Shown piece after piece: positions 8,910 through 18,711 of a DNA stretch of 64,000 nucleotides. Within the stretch, counting starts at the first letter, position 1. Every line of letters begins with the position of its first letter. The stretch is taken from the NCBI GenBank assembly GCA_016706865.1, contig JADJIS010000003.1, forward strand, positions 1,116,001-1,180,000, read 5' to 3'. The stretch is from Bacteroidota bacterium. Its GTDB lineage: Bacteria > Bacteroidota > Bacteroidia > Chitinophagales > BACL12. A model generated the notes under the pieces. The model was not told the origin of the DNA and did not search any database. It was given only the letters and a program-made list of their open reading frames with translations. The translations under genes and the position numbers were made by a program.

Positions 8910-8951
8910 ACTGCCCACTGCCCACTGTTTACTGTTTACTGCCCACTGCCT
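8910..8951. repeat. Heptamer array, ACTGCCC family, overlapping the glgB stop
   Basis: Six consecutive units (ACTGCCC, ACTGCCC, ACTGTTT, ACTGTTT, ACTGCCC, ACTGCCT). The glgB stop codon (8929-8931, minus strand) and the last seven or so codons lie within the array, so its tail AVGSKQ is encoded by repeat DNA. Confidence 0.9.
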
Positions 8952-10902
8952 TACTCCTTCTCAACTTCACCACCGGTTTAAAAACCATAATGGAAAGAGG
9001 AGGAATTGTGATCATCAGCTCGAATTTGGTTTGTTTTTCAGAGGTTTCCGGGTCGGATTCTACTTCAACGGCATAGGGTTTTAGGGGTCCGCTGTTTAGA
9101 ATTCCGGAACCAAAATATTTTTCTGCATCAGAATTTAGTAATTCGATATAATGATTTCGCTGTTTTACGGGAATTGCATAATCTACAAAAGTTTGCTGGT
9201 CGAAATTTCCTACCACTATTAAATGATCATTTGCCTTTTTTCCCTGGCGTTTCCAGATCAAAACACAATCGTCGGTTTTGGAAATATCGAGCCATTCAAA
9301 TCCTTCCTGATTATAATCATTTTCATGCATGCTTTTTTCATTCACATAAATATCATTAAGATCTTTCAACCATTGCTGCATGCCTTTGTGTTCGGGTAAT
9401 TCCAACAAATGCCAGTCGAGACTTTGGTCGTGGTTCCATTCTTTTGTCTGTGCAAATTCGGCACCCATAAAAAGTAATTTTGGGAAAGAATGTGTGAACA
9501 TATATCCGTACATCAATCGCAGATTTGCGAATTTATGCCAATGATCACCGGGCATTTTATTGATAAGTGATTTTTTAAGATGTACAACTTCATCATGCGA
9601 TAAACAGAGCATATAATTTTCGCTGAAAGCATACCACATGCTAAATGTGAGTTTATTCTGATGATGTTTTCGATAATAAGGTTCTTCCTTGAAATAATTC
9701 AGCGTGTCGTGCATCCAGCCCATCATCCATTTCATTCCAAAACCAAGACCACCATCATAAGTAGGTTTAGATACCTTAGGCCATGCCGTGGATTCCTCCG
9801 CTATTGTGATTGCGGATGGTATTTCTTTATAAACTGTTTCATTTAATTCCTTCAAAAACTGAATTGCCTCCAGATTTTCATTACCTCCATACACATTTGG
9901 CAACCACTCCCCTTCCTTTCGCGAATAATCAAGGTACAACATACTTGCCACGGCATCTACACGAAGACCGTCAACATGAAAAACATGTAACCAATACATA
10001 GCTGAACTTAGCAGGAAACTTTTCACCTCATGTCGGCCATAATTAAAAATATAGGAATTCCAGTCAGGATGAAATCCCTTTCTCCTATCCTCATGTTCAT
10101 AAAGATGTGTGCCATCAAAAAATATTAATCCATGACCATCATCCGGAAAATGCGATGGAACCCAATCGAGTAAAACACCAATATTTGATTTGTGAAAACA
10201 TTCAATAAGATACATCAGATCTTGCGGAGTGCCATATCGGGAAGTAGGTGCAAAATAAGAGGTTGTTTGATATCCCCAGGAGCCATAAAAAGGGTGTTCG
10301 TTCACCGGCATGAATTCAACATGCGTGAAACCCATATCTTTTACGTATGGAACCAGCGTTTCAGCAAGATCACGGTAAGAAAAAAATTGTTTGGATTCAT
10401 CAGCCGGTCGCCCCCAGGAACCAAGGTGAACCTCATACACACTCATAGGTTTATTGAATTCGAAAGGTTTTTGTTTAACTGTCCACCTCGCATCCTGCCA
10501 GGTGTAAGTATTATCCCAAACCACAGAAGCTGTGTCAGGCGGAGCTTCTGTTCTAAAGGCAAATGGGTCAGCTTTTTCTAATATGACTGCTGACTTTGTA
10601 GTAATAAAGTACTTATAAAGGTCACCTGCTAAAACATTTAGTAAAACTCCTTCCCAGATCCCTGATCCGTCATCTCTTACTTTTAAGGGATGTGAACTTT
10701 TATTCCAATTATTAAAAGTTCCGGCAACATGCACTTTTGTTGCATTTGGAGCCCATAATGCAAAATATACTCCCGCATTTTTTTCATCATCAATTATATG
10801 AGCCCCGAATTTTTCCCATAATTTGCTGTGTTTTCCTTCCCGGAAAAGATGAATATCATACTCTGTGAAAAGAGAAAAATTGTATCTGACCAATTCCTGC
10901 AT
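8929..10902 (-). CDS. glgB: 1,4-alpha-glucan branching enzyme
   Basis: This GH13 enzyme introduces alpha-1,6 branches into glycogen. It has 657 residues from MQELVRYNF at 10902; the frame continues 32 codons upstream, but those residues are unlike the family. A CBM48-type beta-sandwich (WAPNATKVHVAGTFNNW) is followed by the (beta/alpha)8 barrel with nucleophile Asp316 (GLRVDAVASM), acid/base Glu369 (TIAEES) and LSHDEV. The C-terminal sheet domain ends in PPLSIMVFKPV, after which about ten residues are arbitrary, partly encoded by a heptamer array. No other glycogen gene lies nearby. A TACCTTTG motif on the minus strand ends 4 bases before this start. Confidence 0.95.
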   Translation of the reverse strand: MQELVRYNFSLFTEYDIHLFREGKHSKLWEKFGAHIIDDEKNAGVYFALWAPNATKVHVAGTFNNWNKSSHPLKVRDDGSGIWEGVLLNVLAGDLYKYFITTKSAVILEKADPFAFRTEAPPDTASVVWDNTYTWQDARWTVKQKPFEFNKPMSVYEVHLGSWGRPADESKQFFSYRDLAETLVPYVKDMGFTHVEFMPVNEHPFYGSWGYQTTSYFAPTSRYGTPQDLMYLIECFHKSNIGVLLDWVPSHFPDDGHGLIFFDGTHLYEHEDRRKGFHPDWNSYIFNYGRHEVKSFLLSSAMYWLHVFHVDGLRVDAVASMLYLDYSRKEGEWLPNVYGGNENLEAIQFLKELNETVYKEIPSAITIAEESTAWPKVSKPTYDGGLGFGMKWMMGWMHDTLNYFKEEPYYRKHHQNKLTFSMWYAFSENYMLCLSHDEVVHLKKSLINKMPGDHWHKFANLRLMYGYMFTHSFPKLLFMGAEFAQTKEWNHDQSLDWHLLELPEHKGMQQWLKDLNDIYVNEKSMHENDYNQEGFEWLDISKTDDCVLIWKRQGKKANDHLIVVGNFDQQTFVDYAIPVKQRNHYIELLNSDAEKYFGSGILNSGPLKPYAVEVESDPETSEKQTKFELMITIPPLSIMVFKPVVKLRRSKAVGSKQ

Positions 10903-11064
10903 ATCACAAAGGTAAAGAAGCAGAACAGAATTTATGATGTGCTTACTTAAAGCGCAATTATCTTTGTAAAAAAAAGAAACAAATACTTGCAGGGACAATT
11001 TATTTGAAGCTTTCTACGTATTTATGCTTATAATTGCCATGTCCATTAAAAAAATGAAATTCCT

Positions 11065-14000
11065 ATGAAAAGAAATGTATTTCTCCTTCTTCTAAGCCTT
11101 CCTTTCTTAATTTTTACCGCTAATGCCCAAACTAAATCTCTATTATGGAAGATATCCGGGAACGGGATGTCAAAACCTTCCTACATATACGGAACCATGC
11201 ATGTTAGTGATAAGATCGCCTTTCACCTGACCGACAGTTTTTTTATCGCATTAAAGAGTGCTGATATCATTGCTTTGGAAAGCAATCCTGAGTCGTGGAT
11301 AGAAAATGATTTCGGGAATAAAAAGGGATCAAATCAACAATCCAATTCCTATTATGGCAATTATTACGATTATAATTATACTGATTTTTATACGGAAGCC
11401 ACTACCATAGAAATTCCTGATATAAAAACATATTCTGCTGCGTTTGCCGACAATTCTTATTTGATCAATGGTTATTTATATCGCTATAACGATAACAGAG
11501 GAGATTATGCTGAAGAAACGTATCTTGATCTGTTTATTTTTCAATGCGGTAAAAAGTTGAATAAACAAATTGCAGCTTTAGAGGGTGAACAGGAAGTATT
11601 AAAATTACTACAAAAAGCATATGAGCCAACAGAGGATGAAGATGAAGATAAAGATTACATAACACAAAGAAAAATAATGGAGGAGCTGGAGGAGGATGGA
11701 ACTAATTTATATGAACAAATTGATGAAGCTTACAGAAACGGTGACCTCGAAAAATTAGACTCACTCGAATTAATTACACTTCCTTCTAAAAAATATAAAT
11801 ATTATTTTATTGAAGAAAGAAATCGCAATATGGTTCGCCGGATGGATTCCATTATGAATAAAGGCAAAACTATATTCACCGGTATTGGAGCAGCCCATTT
11901 ACCCGGAGAATTCGGAGCACTGAACTTGCTGAGAGAAATGGGTTACACAGTTACACCTGTGAAGGGGAAAATAACAGGAAAAAGTATAAAAGAAAAAGAT
12001 AAGATAGATAATACTTTCTATGTTCAACCTACAAATAAACAGTACTCCGACGATTCGTTATTCACGTTAAATTCTCCCGGAAAATTATATATGATACCGG
12101 ATTTTTCAGGTAATGAATTTTATTTATTTCCCGATATGGCAAATTCTGCTTATTACACGGTTACAAGAATAAAACACCGTGCAAGTTTTAAAAATATGCA
12201 GATAATTGATGTTAAAAATGAGATCGACAGGATGTTATTTGAAAACATCCCGGGTGATATTCAGTCAAAAACCGACATCGTTTCCAACACAGGGCTTAAA
12301 GGTTATGATATTGTAAGCAAAACTAAAAGAGGAAATTATTTGCGTTTCAATATTTTTATTTCGCCATTGGAAACTTATATTTTTAAGGTTGGGGGAATTG
12401 GTGAATTTGTAATAAAATCAAAAGAAGCCCAGAATTTTTTCTCTACCATCCAATTTAAAGCACAAAAAGAAAACAAATGGACAAGTTATAGTCCTGCCTG
12501 GGGATTATTTTCCATCAACCTGCCTGCAACCAGAATTACAGACGCTGTGGAATCCGATGAAACAGTTAGCATGTCGCAAACCATTTGTGAGGGTGAAGCT
12601 GTGGATGAATCCGGCTTTTATTGGTTTACAACCTACTATTTAAATGATGATGATTTTATTGAAGAAGATAGTTTTGAACTTGTTAGACTTACCGATATGT
12701 TCAACGAACAATTCAAAAAAAATAAATATGAAAAAAAGGTAGAACAATTTTTAACTTACGAAGGTCATCCTGCATTAGAAACAGTTTTTAACAAAAAGGA
12801 TTCTTATTTATATACTAAGGTTGTTATAATTGGTCCTTATTATATTTTCATGGCAGCTTTGAACAACACTGATAAATATCCGGAGCAGTATTTCAGTTCG
12901 TTGAAATTGCAGAAAATAAAATACGATAAAGAATTCGAGATGTATATTGATACTTCTATGAATTTTACGGTTACTACTATAACTCCATTGGTGGATACCA
13001 TACTTACATTTGAAGATATTGATTACAATTATTCCGATTATTATGATTATGGATATAAAAATAGAGATGAGGATGAGGATGTTAGCTACCTTCCTGAAAA
13101 CAGGAATAAGTTATTCAGATCAGAGGCATCTCCTGAAAATATTTTTGTATCATATGCTAAATTTCATAAATTTTATTCTGAAAAAAAGGAAGATGAATTT
13201 TGGAGTGAAGTGGATTCATCCGTAATTAATTATTCGGGAATGAATTTGAGCAGGAAAAAATTTACCAAAAAGAGCAGCGGACACGAATTGGAATTTTTAC
13301 TGACCGATACCGGCAGTACAAGGGGGATTTACCAAAAAATAATATTGAAGGATAATGTAATATTTAATTTAAGCACCTGCGTTGATACCTTACAACCCTA
13401 TTCTGATTTCGTGCAAAATTTTTATACTAGTTTCGTCCCAGTTGACAGCACCTATGGCCCATCAATATTTGAGAGTCGGGCAGATCTATATTTTAATCAG
13501 CTTTTTAGTTCAGATACCATTTTAAATAAACAAGCTATTAATTCTATTACCGTTATAGAATTAAATGACAGCGATGCAGATAGTTTAATAAAATATATCG
13601 AGTCGGTAGAATTTAAAAAACTAGACCTGGATCAACGGGAATCGTTTATTGATAAACTTGCGGATCTAAAAAACAAAAATGTTATCCCGGCTTTAAAGAA
13701 AATATATCTCGACGCAGGCGATACCAGTACAATTCAATTGGTTGTCCTTAAAGGTTTAGCATCTATCAGAACCAAGGAATCGATAAAAACATTTAGTGAA
13801 TTATTATATGTAGAAACGCCTCTTGCAAAAAAAGGGAGTTCTTTAAATTGGATATTTTTGCCTTTAAATGATAGCCTGGAACTTGCGGTTGACTTATATC
13901 CTCAATTATTCGATTTTACCAACCTACCTGAATATCAATTTGCCACATATCGTATGCTGGCATTAATTTCTAAAAATGACAGCAGTAAAATAAAATTATT

Positions 14001-14895
14001 CGAAGACCATAAAAAACAGATCATAGCCGAAGCAAATTCCGAATTAAAACGATCGATGGCGGGAAATGAGGTTGAGAATAAATATTCTTACTCCTACAAT
14101 TCCTACAATAACAACGCTTATTTTCCTAAATTGAAGGACATTACAGAGGGTGGCGGTGAAAGTTATTATTCTCCAATATTCAGTGATTATAATTATAATG
14201 ATTATTATTACGATAATGTGTTCAGTGATTATTATCCGGGCACCAATAGTATTAAAACGAGTTACCCCTGGGCTACCAACTTACTTGATTATTACAGTGT
14301 TATATTATCTAATTTTTATGATGATCCGGCTGTTGTTAAATATTTTAACAAAATAAATAAAAGTAATGATGAGGGATTGATCTATCGCACTTCGTTAACA
14401 CTGGCTAAAAATAACTTACCTGTTCCCGACAGCATTTGGACAAACCTGCTGGAAAACAGACAATGGCGATATTTTACAGTTAAACAATTGCAAAAACTCG
14501 AGCAGGCAAATAAACTTGATACTGCATTTACTTCCCAATTAAAAATTGCGGAAGGCTGTTTATATCAATATGAGTTTAAAGAAAAAGAGGATTCAATTAA
14601 ATACATTTCTAAAACATTGGTGAATACAAAAAATGGTCCCGGTTATATATATTTCTTTAAAAGCAAGATCGGAAATGATAAGGGATGGAATCTGGATTGT
14701 GTGGGAGTTCAACCTGTTGATCAAACCAAATTTGAAATAGAACCCATGTTTGTTGATTATGGTTCGGTGATCCTGGATGAAGAAGACCTTGAGAAGAAAA
14801 TAGAAAAAATTGTAAAAAATATTGAGTTGCTAGGACGACAAAGAGTTAATTTAGAATCTGACAATAATGATTACGATTATTATGATGATTATTAA
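11065..14895 (+). CDS. Giant TraB/GumN-domain secreted protein
   Basis: 1276 residues. Signal peptide 1-22 (TANAQ), then a TraB/GumN domain over residues ~24-305 with both GxxH motifs (YIYGTMH; GIGAAHLPGE). Typical GumN-like proteins end there, but this one continues for about 970 residues. The extension contains two similar beta-rich segments, a HEAT-like helical stretch (~840-960) and four tyrosine/aspartate-rich runs (for example DYNYSDYYDYGY near 655). The protein ends in a DYDYYDDY-type tail. TraB/GumN proteins have been proposed to be metalloproteases. The gene is 12 bases upstream of a PAP2 gene and probably co-transcribed with it. A TATCTTTG motif lies at 10959-10966. Confidence 0.8.
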   Translation: MKRNVFLLLLSLPFLIFTANAQTKSLLWKISGNGMSKPSYIYGTMHVSDKIAFHLTDSFFIALKSADIIALESNPESWIENDFGNKKGSNQQSNSYYGNYYDYNYTDFYTEATTIEIPDIKTYSAAFADNSYLINGYLYRYNDNRGDYAEETYLDLFIFQCGKKLNKQIAALEGEQEVLKLLQKAYEPTEDEDEDKDYITQRKIMEELEEDGTNLYEQIDEAYRNGDLEKLDSLELITLPSKKYKYYFIEERNRNMVRRMDSIMNKGKTIFTGIGAAHLPGEFGALNLLREMGYTVTPVKGKITGKSIKEKDKIDNTFYVQPTNKQYSDDSLFTLNSPGKLYMIPDFSGNEFYLFPDMANSAYYTVTRIKHRASFKNMQIIDVKNEIDRMLFENIPGDIQSKTDIVSNTGLKGYDIVSKTKRGNYLRFNIFISPLETYIFKVGGIGEFVIKSKEAQNFFSTIQFKAQKENKWTSYSPAWGLFSINLPATRITDAVESDETVSMSQTICEGEAVDESGFYWFTTYYLNDDDFIEEDSFELVRLTDMFNEQFKKNKYEKKVEQFLTYEGHPALETVFNKKDSYLYTKVVIIGPYYIFMAALNNTDKYPEQYFSSLKLQKIKYDKEFEMYIDTSMNFTVTTITPLVDTILTFEDIDYNYSDYYDYGYKNRDEDEDVSYLPENRNKLFRSEASPENIFVSYAKFHKFYSEKKEDEFWSEVDSSVINYSGMNLSRKKFTKKSSGHELEFLLTDTGSTRGIYQKIILKDNVIFNLSTCVDTLQPYSDFVQNFYTSFVPVDSTYGPSIFESRADLYFNQLFSSDTILNKQAINSITVIELNDSDADSLIKYIESVEFKKLDLDQRESFIDKLADLKNKNVIPALKKIYLDAGDTSTIQLVVLKGLASIRTKESIKTFSELLYVETPLAKKGSSLNWIFLPLNDSLELAVDLYPQLFDFTNLPEYQFATYRMLALISKNDSSKIKLFEDHKKQIIAEANSELKRSMAGNEVENKYSYSYNSYNNNAYFPKLKDITEGGGESYYSPIFSDYNYNDYYYDNVFSDYYPGTNSIKTSYPWATNLLDYYSVILSNFYDDPAVVKYFNKINKSNDEGLIYRTSLTLAKNNLPVPDSIWTNLLENRQWRYFTVKQLQKLEQANKLDTAFTSQLKIAEGCLYQYEFKEKEDSIKYISKTLVNTKNGPGYIYFFKSKIGNDKGWNLDCVGVQPVDQTKFEIEPMFVDYGSVILDEEDLEKKIEKIVKNIELLGRQRVNLESDNNDYDYYDDY

Positions 14896-14907
14896 GTTTA
14901 TTATTTC

Positions 14908-15786
14908 ATGAAAAATATTCTATTTTTCTGGTTGAGTATTACTGTTTTCAGCGTTAATGCACAATTTAGCTTAAACAATAAATATGTTGATGCTGATAGC
15001 ATATCATCCCTAAAAGAAAAAAAATATTATTTCAATAACAACCCTTACGATCTTTCTTTTAAAAAAGAATTAATTTTTGCAATTCCAATTACTGCGCTAG
15101 TGATTGCAGATCTTGAAGTGAAAGCAAAACAATTTACTCAGGAAGATCTCGCCGCACTCAACACCAATAATATCCCCTGGTTTGAAAGAAATATTATTTA
15201 TTTTGACACTGCTACTGCTGCAAGAGCTGACGAATTAAGCGATCTTTTTAATAAATCGGCTATTTTAATTGGCGTAACATCCGTGCTTATACCTGCCTGT
15301 GATCTTCCTGAAATGTTTACCAATTTATTTATATATTATGAAGGTATAATGATTAATTCCGGTATAACAGACCTTTTGAAAAAATCGGTCGGTAGAGTAA
15401 GACCATATGCTTATAATACTACCCTTCCCGATGAATACCGAATGAGCGGGGCAGTAAATAGTTCCTTTCCAAGCGGACATTCAAGCTCCTCTGCTTTCAG
15501 TTGTTTTTTTGCTGCTAAAATGATAGATGATTATTTAATTGATGATGAAAACAGGTTGCTTAAAACTATTAATTGGACAACAGCTGCATTAATTCCGGCA
15601 TGGGTGGGATATTTAAGAATGGCGGCAGGAGTTCATTTTCTAACGGATGTTGCAGCCGGATATGTTATAGGTGCAAGTTGCGGATTTTTTATTCCTGTGT
15701 TGCATAAATCCAAATATGAAAATATTTCCCTCGCTCCTGCTTTATGGAATGAAGGAAACGGATTAAGTTGTACAATAAAATTTTAG
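14908..15786 (+). CDS. PAP2-family membrane phosphatase
   Basis: 292 residues, beginning with a signal peptide or anchor. The three phosphatidic-acid-phosphatase signatures are present: KKSVGRVRP, PSGH with catalytic His191, and RMAAGVHFLTD. These enzymes dephosphorylate lipid phosphates or undecaprenyl pyrophosphate at the outer face of the inner membrane. The usual serine before the third-motif arginine is replaced by leucine. The gene follows the TraB/GumN gene by 12 bases, so the two are likely one operon. The substrate cannot be told from sequence. Confidence 0.88.
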   Translation: MKNILFFWLSITVFSVNAQFSLNNKYVDADSISSLKEKKYYFNNNPYDLSFKKELIFAIPITALVIADLEVKAKQFTQEDLAALNTNNIPWFERNIIYFDTATAARADELSDLFNKSAILIGVTSVLIPACDLPEMFTNLFIYYEGIMINSGITDLLKKSVGRVRPYAYNTTLPDEYRMSGAVNSSFPSGHSSSSAFSCFFAAKMIDDYLIDDENRLLKTINWTTAALIPAWVGYLRMAAGVHFLTDVAAGYVIGASCGFFIPVLHKSKYENISLAPALWNEGNGLSCTIKF

Positions 15787-15796
15787 CTAAGTGGAT

Positions 15797-16165
15797 TTAT
15801 TTTATTTCGATCTGTAGTTCTTTCAACTCTTCCTGAGAAATTGTTGGATGTGTCATTCCCTCCTGCATTTTCTTCACCATTAATTCTGCAACTTTTTTTG
15901 CCTCCCCTTCTGAAACAAAAGTGTGCAAACCGTTTACTGCCGGGATGTTTGGCTGGTGAATATATTTCTCGTTGTTTATATAAATATCAAAACCAAAACC
16001 ATACCCTTCGGCAAACGTTTTTATTTCATAAGTTGCAGGTTGAGGCTCAGGGATGAGATTTCCATTATGTTTGTTATTTTCTTCCATAATTTTTGTTTCC
16101 CGGTCAGAATTGTTGCAGGATAATATGGAAAAAATACTTATAAATAAAAGGGCATAAAATTTCAT
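15797..16165 (-). CDS. DUF4907-like lipoprotein
   Basis: 122 residues with a lipoprotein signal (lipobox LSC at residues ~15-17). The mature domain (GFGFDIYINNEKYIHQPNIP, then a helix with EGEAKKVAELMVKKMQEG and PTISQEEL) matches my recollection of the DUF4907 family, whose function is unknown. The start overlaps the stop of the preceding kelch gene in a TGATG arrangement (16163-16167), indicating translational coupling. I recall DUF4907 genes often sitting beside kelch genes, which fits this operon. Confidence 0.75.
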   Translation of the reverse strand: MKFYALLFISIFSILSCNNSDRETKIMEENNKHNGNLIPEPQPATYEIKTFAEGYGFGFDIYINNEKYIHQPNIPAVNGLHTFVSEGEAKKVAELMVKKMQEGMTHPTISQEELKELQIEIK

Positions 16166-17442
16166 CAGATCACAATAAATTTTTTAACACCTATATCATC
16201 AGCATACGAAACCACCATTTGATAAACACCTTTGGGCAGATCTTTATTTTGGAATGTGAAGGAAGTTGTGTTATTAAAAAAAGAAATTCTATTCCAATTG
16301 CAACTGCTACTAACATCATTACCCTGCATATCATATACCCGAATTAATGCATTGGTAAAATCCACAACAGAATTAATATTCACTGTAGCATAATTGTTAA
16401 CCGGATTTGGAAACAATTCGATATTTTCCAGAGGTGAAAATAAATTCAACACCGCTACAGTCGTATCTGTTGTATCCTGATGAATTATATTTGTAGTATC
16501 ACCCCATAACCAAATATCATAATGAAATCCGGTATCGTAGCCCATACCGACGAACGCCATGGTATCGATTACAAAGGCTGTAAGATTTGATCTTGCACCT
16601 CCTGGAAAATCGGGCAATTGCAACCAGCTATCGGTAATTGGATCATACTCCCAAAAATCATTTCTGTTGGTTAATGTTGTATCGTATCCGCAAACGAGAT
16701 AACCTTTTCCATTTAAAGAAAATGCAGCAGAACCATATCGGGCACTTCCTCCAAAATCGTTTCGGAGAAACCATGCATTTGCTCCTGCATTATATTCATA
16801 AATATCATTTTTAAAAGCGCCATCATCACCTGTTCCGACAAATACGCGACTTTCAATTACAAATGCAACAGCTAATCTTCGAGCTGTTCCACCAAAATCT
16901 GCTTTTTGTGTCCAGGTATTTGAAATAGTATCAAATTGCCATAGATCTTTTTTCAAACCAGAGCCGTCCTGACCTAAACCAATATATCCTTTTCCTTCGA
17001 CAGAAAATCCGATTCCGCTTCTTCTGTCAATTCCTCCAACTGATGATTTTGGAGTCCAGATATTGGTAAGATAATTATATTCCCAAAAATCATTTAAAAA
17101 TGGATCGCCACCCTGACCAGTTCCGATATATCCTTTGTTGCCGATAGTAAATGCAGCGGCCACATTTCTTTCTAAGCCCTCTCCTATTGCACCACCTAAA
17201 CTTTCTGTCTGAAACCAGCTATCCATTATGGGATCGTAAGCATAAAAACTTCTTCTGAAATCTTCTCCATCATAACCTAATCCAACAAAACCATAATCGC
17301 TGAAACCAAATGAAGAAACAGCACTTCTTCCATCACCCGGAAAATCAGCTTTCTGTTCCCAGTTATTTTCTGCAAAAGTTTTTTGATCAGCAATAAATAA
17401 AATGCAGATCATAAATAATATCTTTCTCATCCACTTTCCCAT
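16165..17442 (-). CDS. Kelch-repeat T9SS protein (third in operon)
   Basis: 425 residues: a signal peptide ending in FAEN, then about six kelch blades of ~48 residues. Each blade follows the pattern W..(K/R)..FGG..R..A..F.I...GYVG.G......D.WEYD..TN.W and is expected to form a beta-propeller. The C-terminus (~residues 345-425, starting ELFPNPVNNYATV) is a type A sorting domain. Overlaps by one base with the neighbouring genes on both sides suggest coupled translation. Kelch propellers bind proteins or sugars; the partner here is unknown. Confidence 0.88.
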   Translation of the reverse strand: MGKWMRKILFMICILFIADQKTFAENNWEQKADFPGDGRSAVSSFGFSDYGFVGLGYDGEDFRRSFYAYDPIMDSWFQTESLGGAIGEGLERNVAAAFTIGNKGYIGTGQGGDPFLNDFWEYNYLTNIWTPKSSVGGIDRRSGIGFSVEGKGYIGLGQDGSGLKKDLWQFDTISNTWTQKADFGGTARRLAVAFVIESRVFVGTGDDGAFKNDIYEYNAGANAWFLRNDFGGSARYGSAAFSLNGKGYLVCGYDTTLTNRNDFWEYDPITDSWLQLPDFPGGARSNLTAFVIDTMAFVGMGYDTGFHYDIWLWGDTTNIIHQDTTDTTVAVLNLFSPLENIELFPNPVNNYATVNINSVVDFTNALIRVYDMQGNDVSSSCNWNRISFFNNTTSFTFQNKDLPKGVYQMVVSYADDIGVKKFIVI

Positions 17443-18683
17443 TATTGAATATAAATTTTGCCTGTTACAAATTCTGATAGTCCTTCCTGATCGGTAATTT
17501 GAATTTCGTACAAATAAATTCCTGCAGCAAGATCATTTCTATAAAAATTGAATTTATTATTTGATGCATCATTATCCGTAAATACCATTGCTCCATTTGT
17601 ATTAAATACTTTTAATTGCGCAGAAACCATATTCTGTGGTTTTTCAAAAGCAATTACGGTATTTTGATGCATAGGATTAGGTGTAACAGTGGTTGCCAAT
17701 CTAGTATCTTCATAATCTTCAGGTGAAAAAAGAAAATAGGGTTTATATTTATACATACTTCTTTTTACACCATCGGGACCTTTTCCCGTTCCTACATAAC
17801 CATAATTCCCAATAGTAAATGCAACACAAGATCTCCTTTCGGTTCCGGGAATACTTGCTTTTTGCATCCAGGTATCTGTTGCGGGATTATATTCATAAAA
17901 ATCTTTTTGATATCCCCCATCTGTTCCCAAACCAACAAACCCTCTGCCTAAAATCTCCAATCCAACTGCATTAAATCTCGGTGAACCCGGAAAATCTGCA
18001 ATCTGTTTCCAAATATTTGTTTGAGGATCATATTCATAAAAATCGTTTCTATAATAATCTTCATCTGCACCACAACCAACATAACCTTTGCCGGCTATGG
18101 AAAATGCAGTTGCACCGTATCGTGTACCTGCAGGAAAATTTGCTTTTTTTACCCAATCATCAGCAACCGGATCATATTCCCATAATTCGTTGGAATAATA
18201 ACTTGAACCCAGTTTTCCACAAACCAAATATCCCTTTAAAGGTGTGGCAAATGCCGAGGCATAATATATGCCGCCACCAAAATTTCCTTCCCAATTGTCC
18301 TTTTCTGTCCAGGTATTTGTAATAGGATTATATTCATAAAAATCGTCTTTTTTAGAACCCGTCCAGGCAATAAATCCATTAATTCCGGTTCCTACATACC
18401 CTCTGTTTCCAATTGCAAAGGCAATCGCATCTCTCCTTTGGGAACCCGGCATATCAGCTTTTTGGCTCCAGGAATTGGAGCCAGGATCATATTCCCAAAA
18501 ATCCTTTTTACAGGTATTTGAGGTATCCAAACCTGTTCCTACATAAGCGCGGCCTCCGACAACGAACGAAACAGCCCTTTCTCTTTCTCCACCACCAAAA
18601 GAAGCTATGGAGGACCACGTGTTTTGACTAAAACACGTTGTTAATAAAAGTAAAGTAGAGGTGAGTGTAAATAATTTTTTCAA
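17442..18683 (-). CDS. Kelch-repeat T9SS protein (second in operon)
   Basis: 413 residues: signal peptide (LLLTTCFSQ), six kelch blades with conserved GYVGTG and DFYEYDP..N.W segments, and a C-terminal sorting domain beginning TVTPNPMHQNTV and ending in TGKIYIQ. It is a close paralogue of the genes on either side. The start is 28 bases downstream of the preceding kelch gene, and the stop overlaps the next start by one base. Confidence 0.88.
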   Translation of the reverse strand: MKKLFTLTSTLLLLTTCFSQNTWSSIASFGGGERERAVSFVVGGRAYVGTGLDTSNTCKKDFWEYDPGSNSWSQKADMPGSQRRDAIAFAIGNRGYVGTGINGFIAWTGSKKDDFYEYNPITNTWTEKDNWEGNFGGGIYYASAFATPLKGYLVCGKLGSSYYSNELWEYDPVADDWVKKANFPAGTRYGATAFSIAGKGYVGCGADEDYYRNDFYEYDPQTNIWKQIADFPGSPRFNAVGLEILGRGFVGLGTDGGYQKDFYEYNPATDTWMQKASIPGTERRSCVAFTIGNYGYVGTGKGPDGVKRSMYKYKPYFLFSPEDYEDTRLATTVTPNPMHQNTVIAFEKPQNMVSAQLKVFNTNGAMVFTDNDASNNKFNFYRNDLAAGIYLYEIQITDQEGLSEFVTGKIYIQ

Positions 18684-18711
18684 ATTCTATTATTTAATTT
18701 CATTCAATGTG

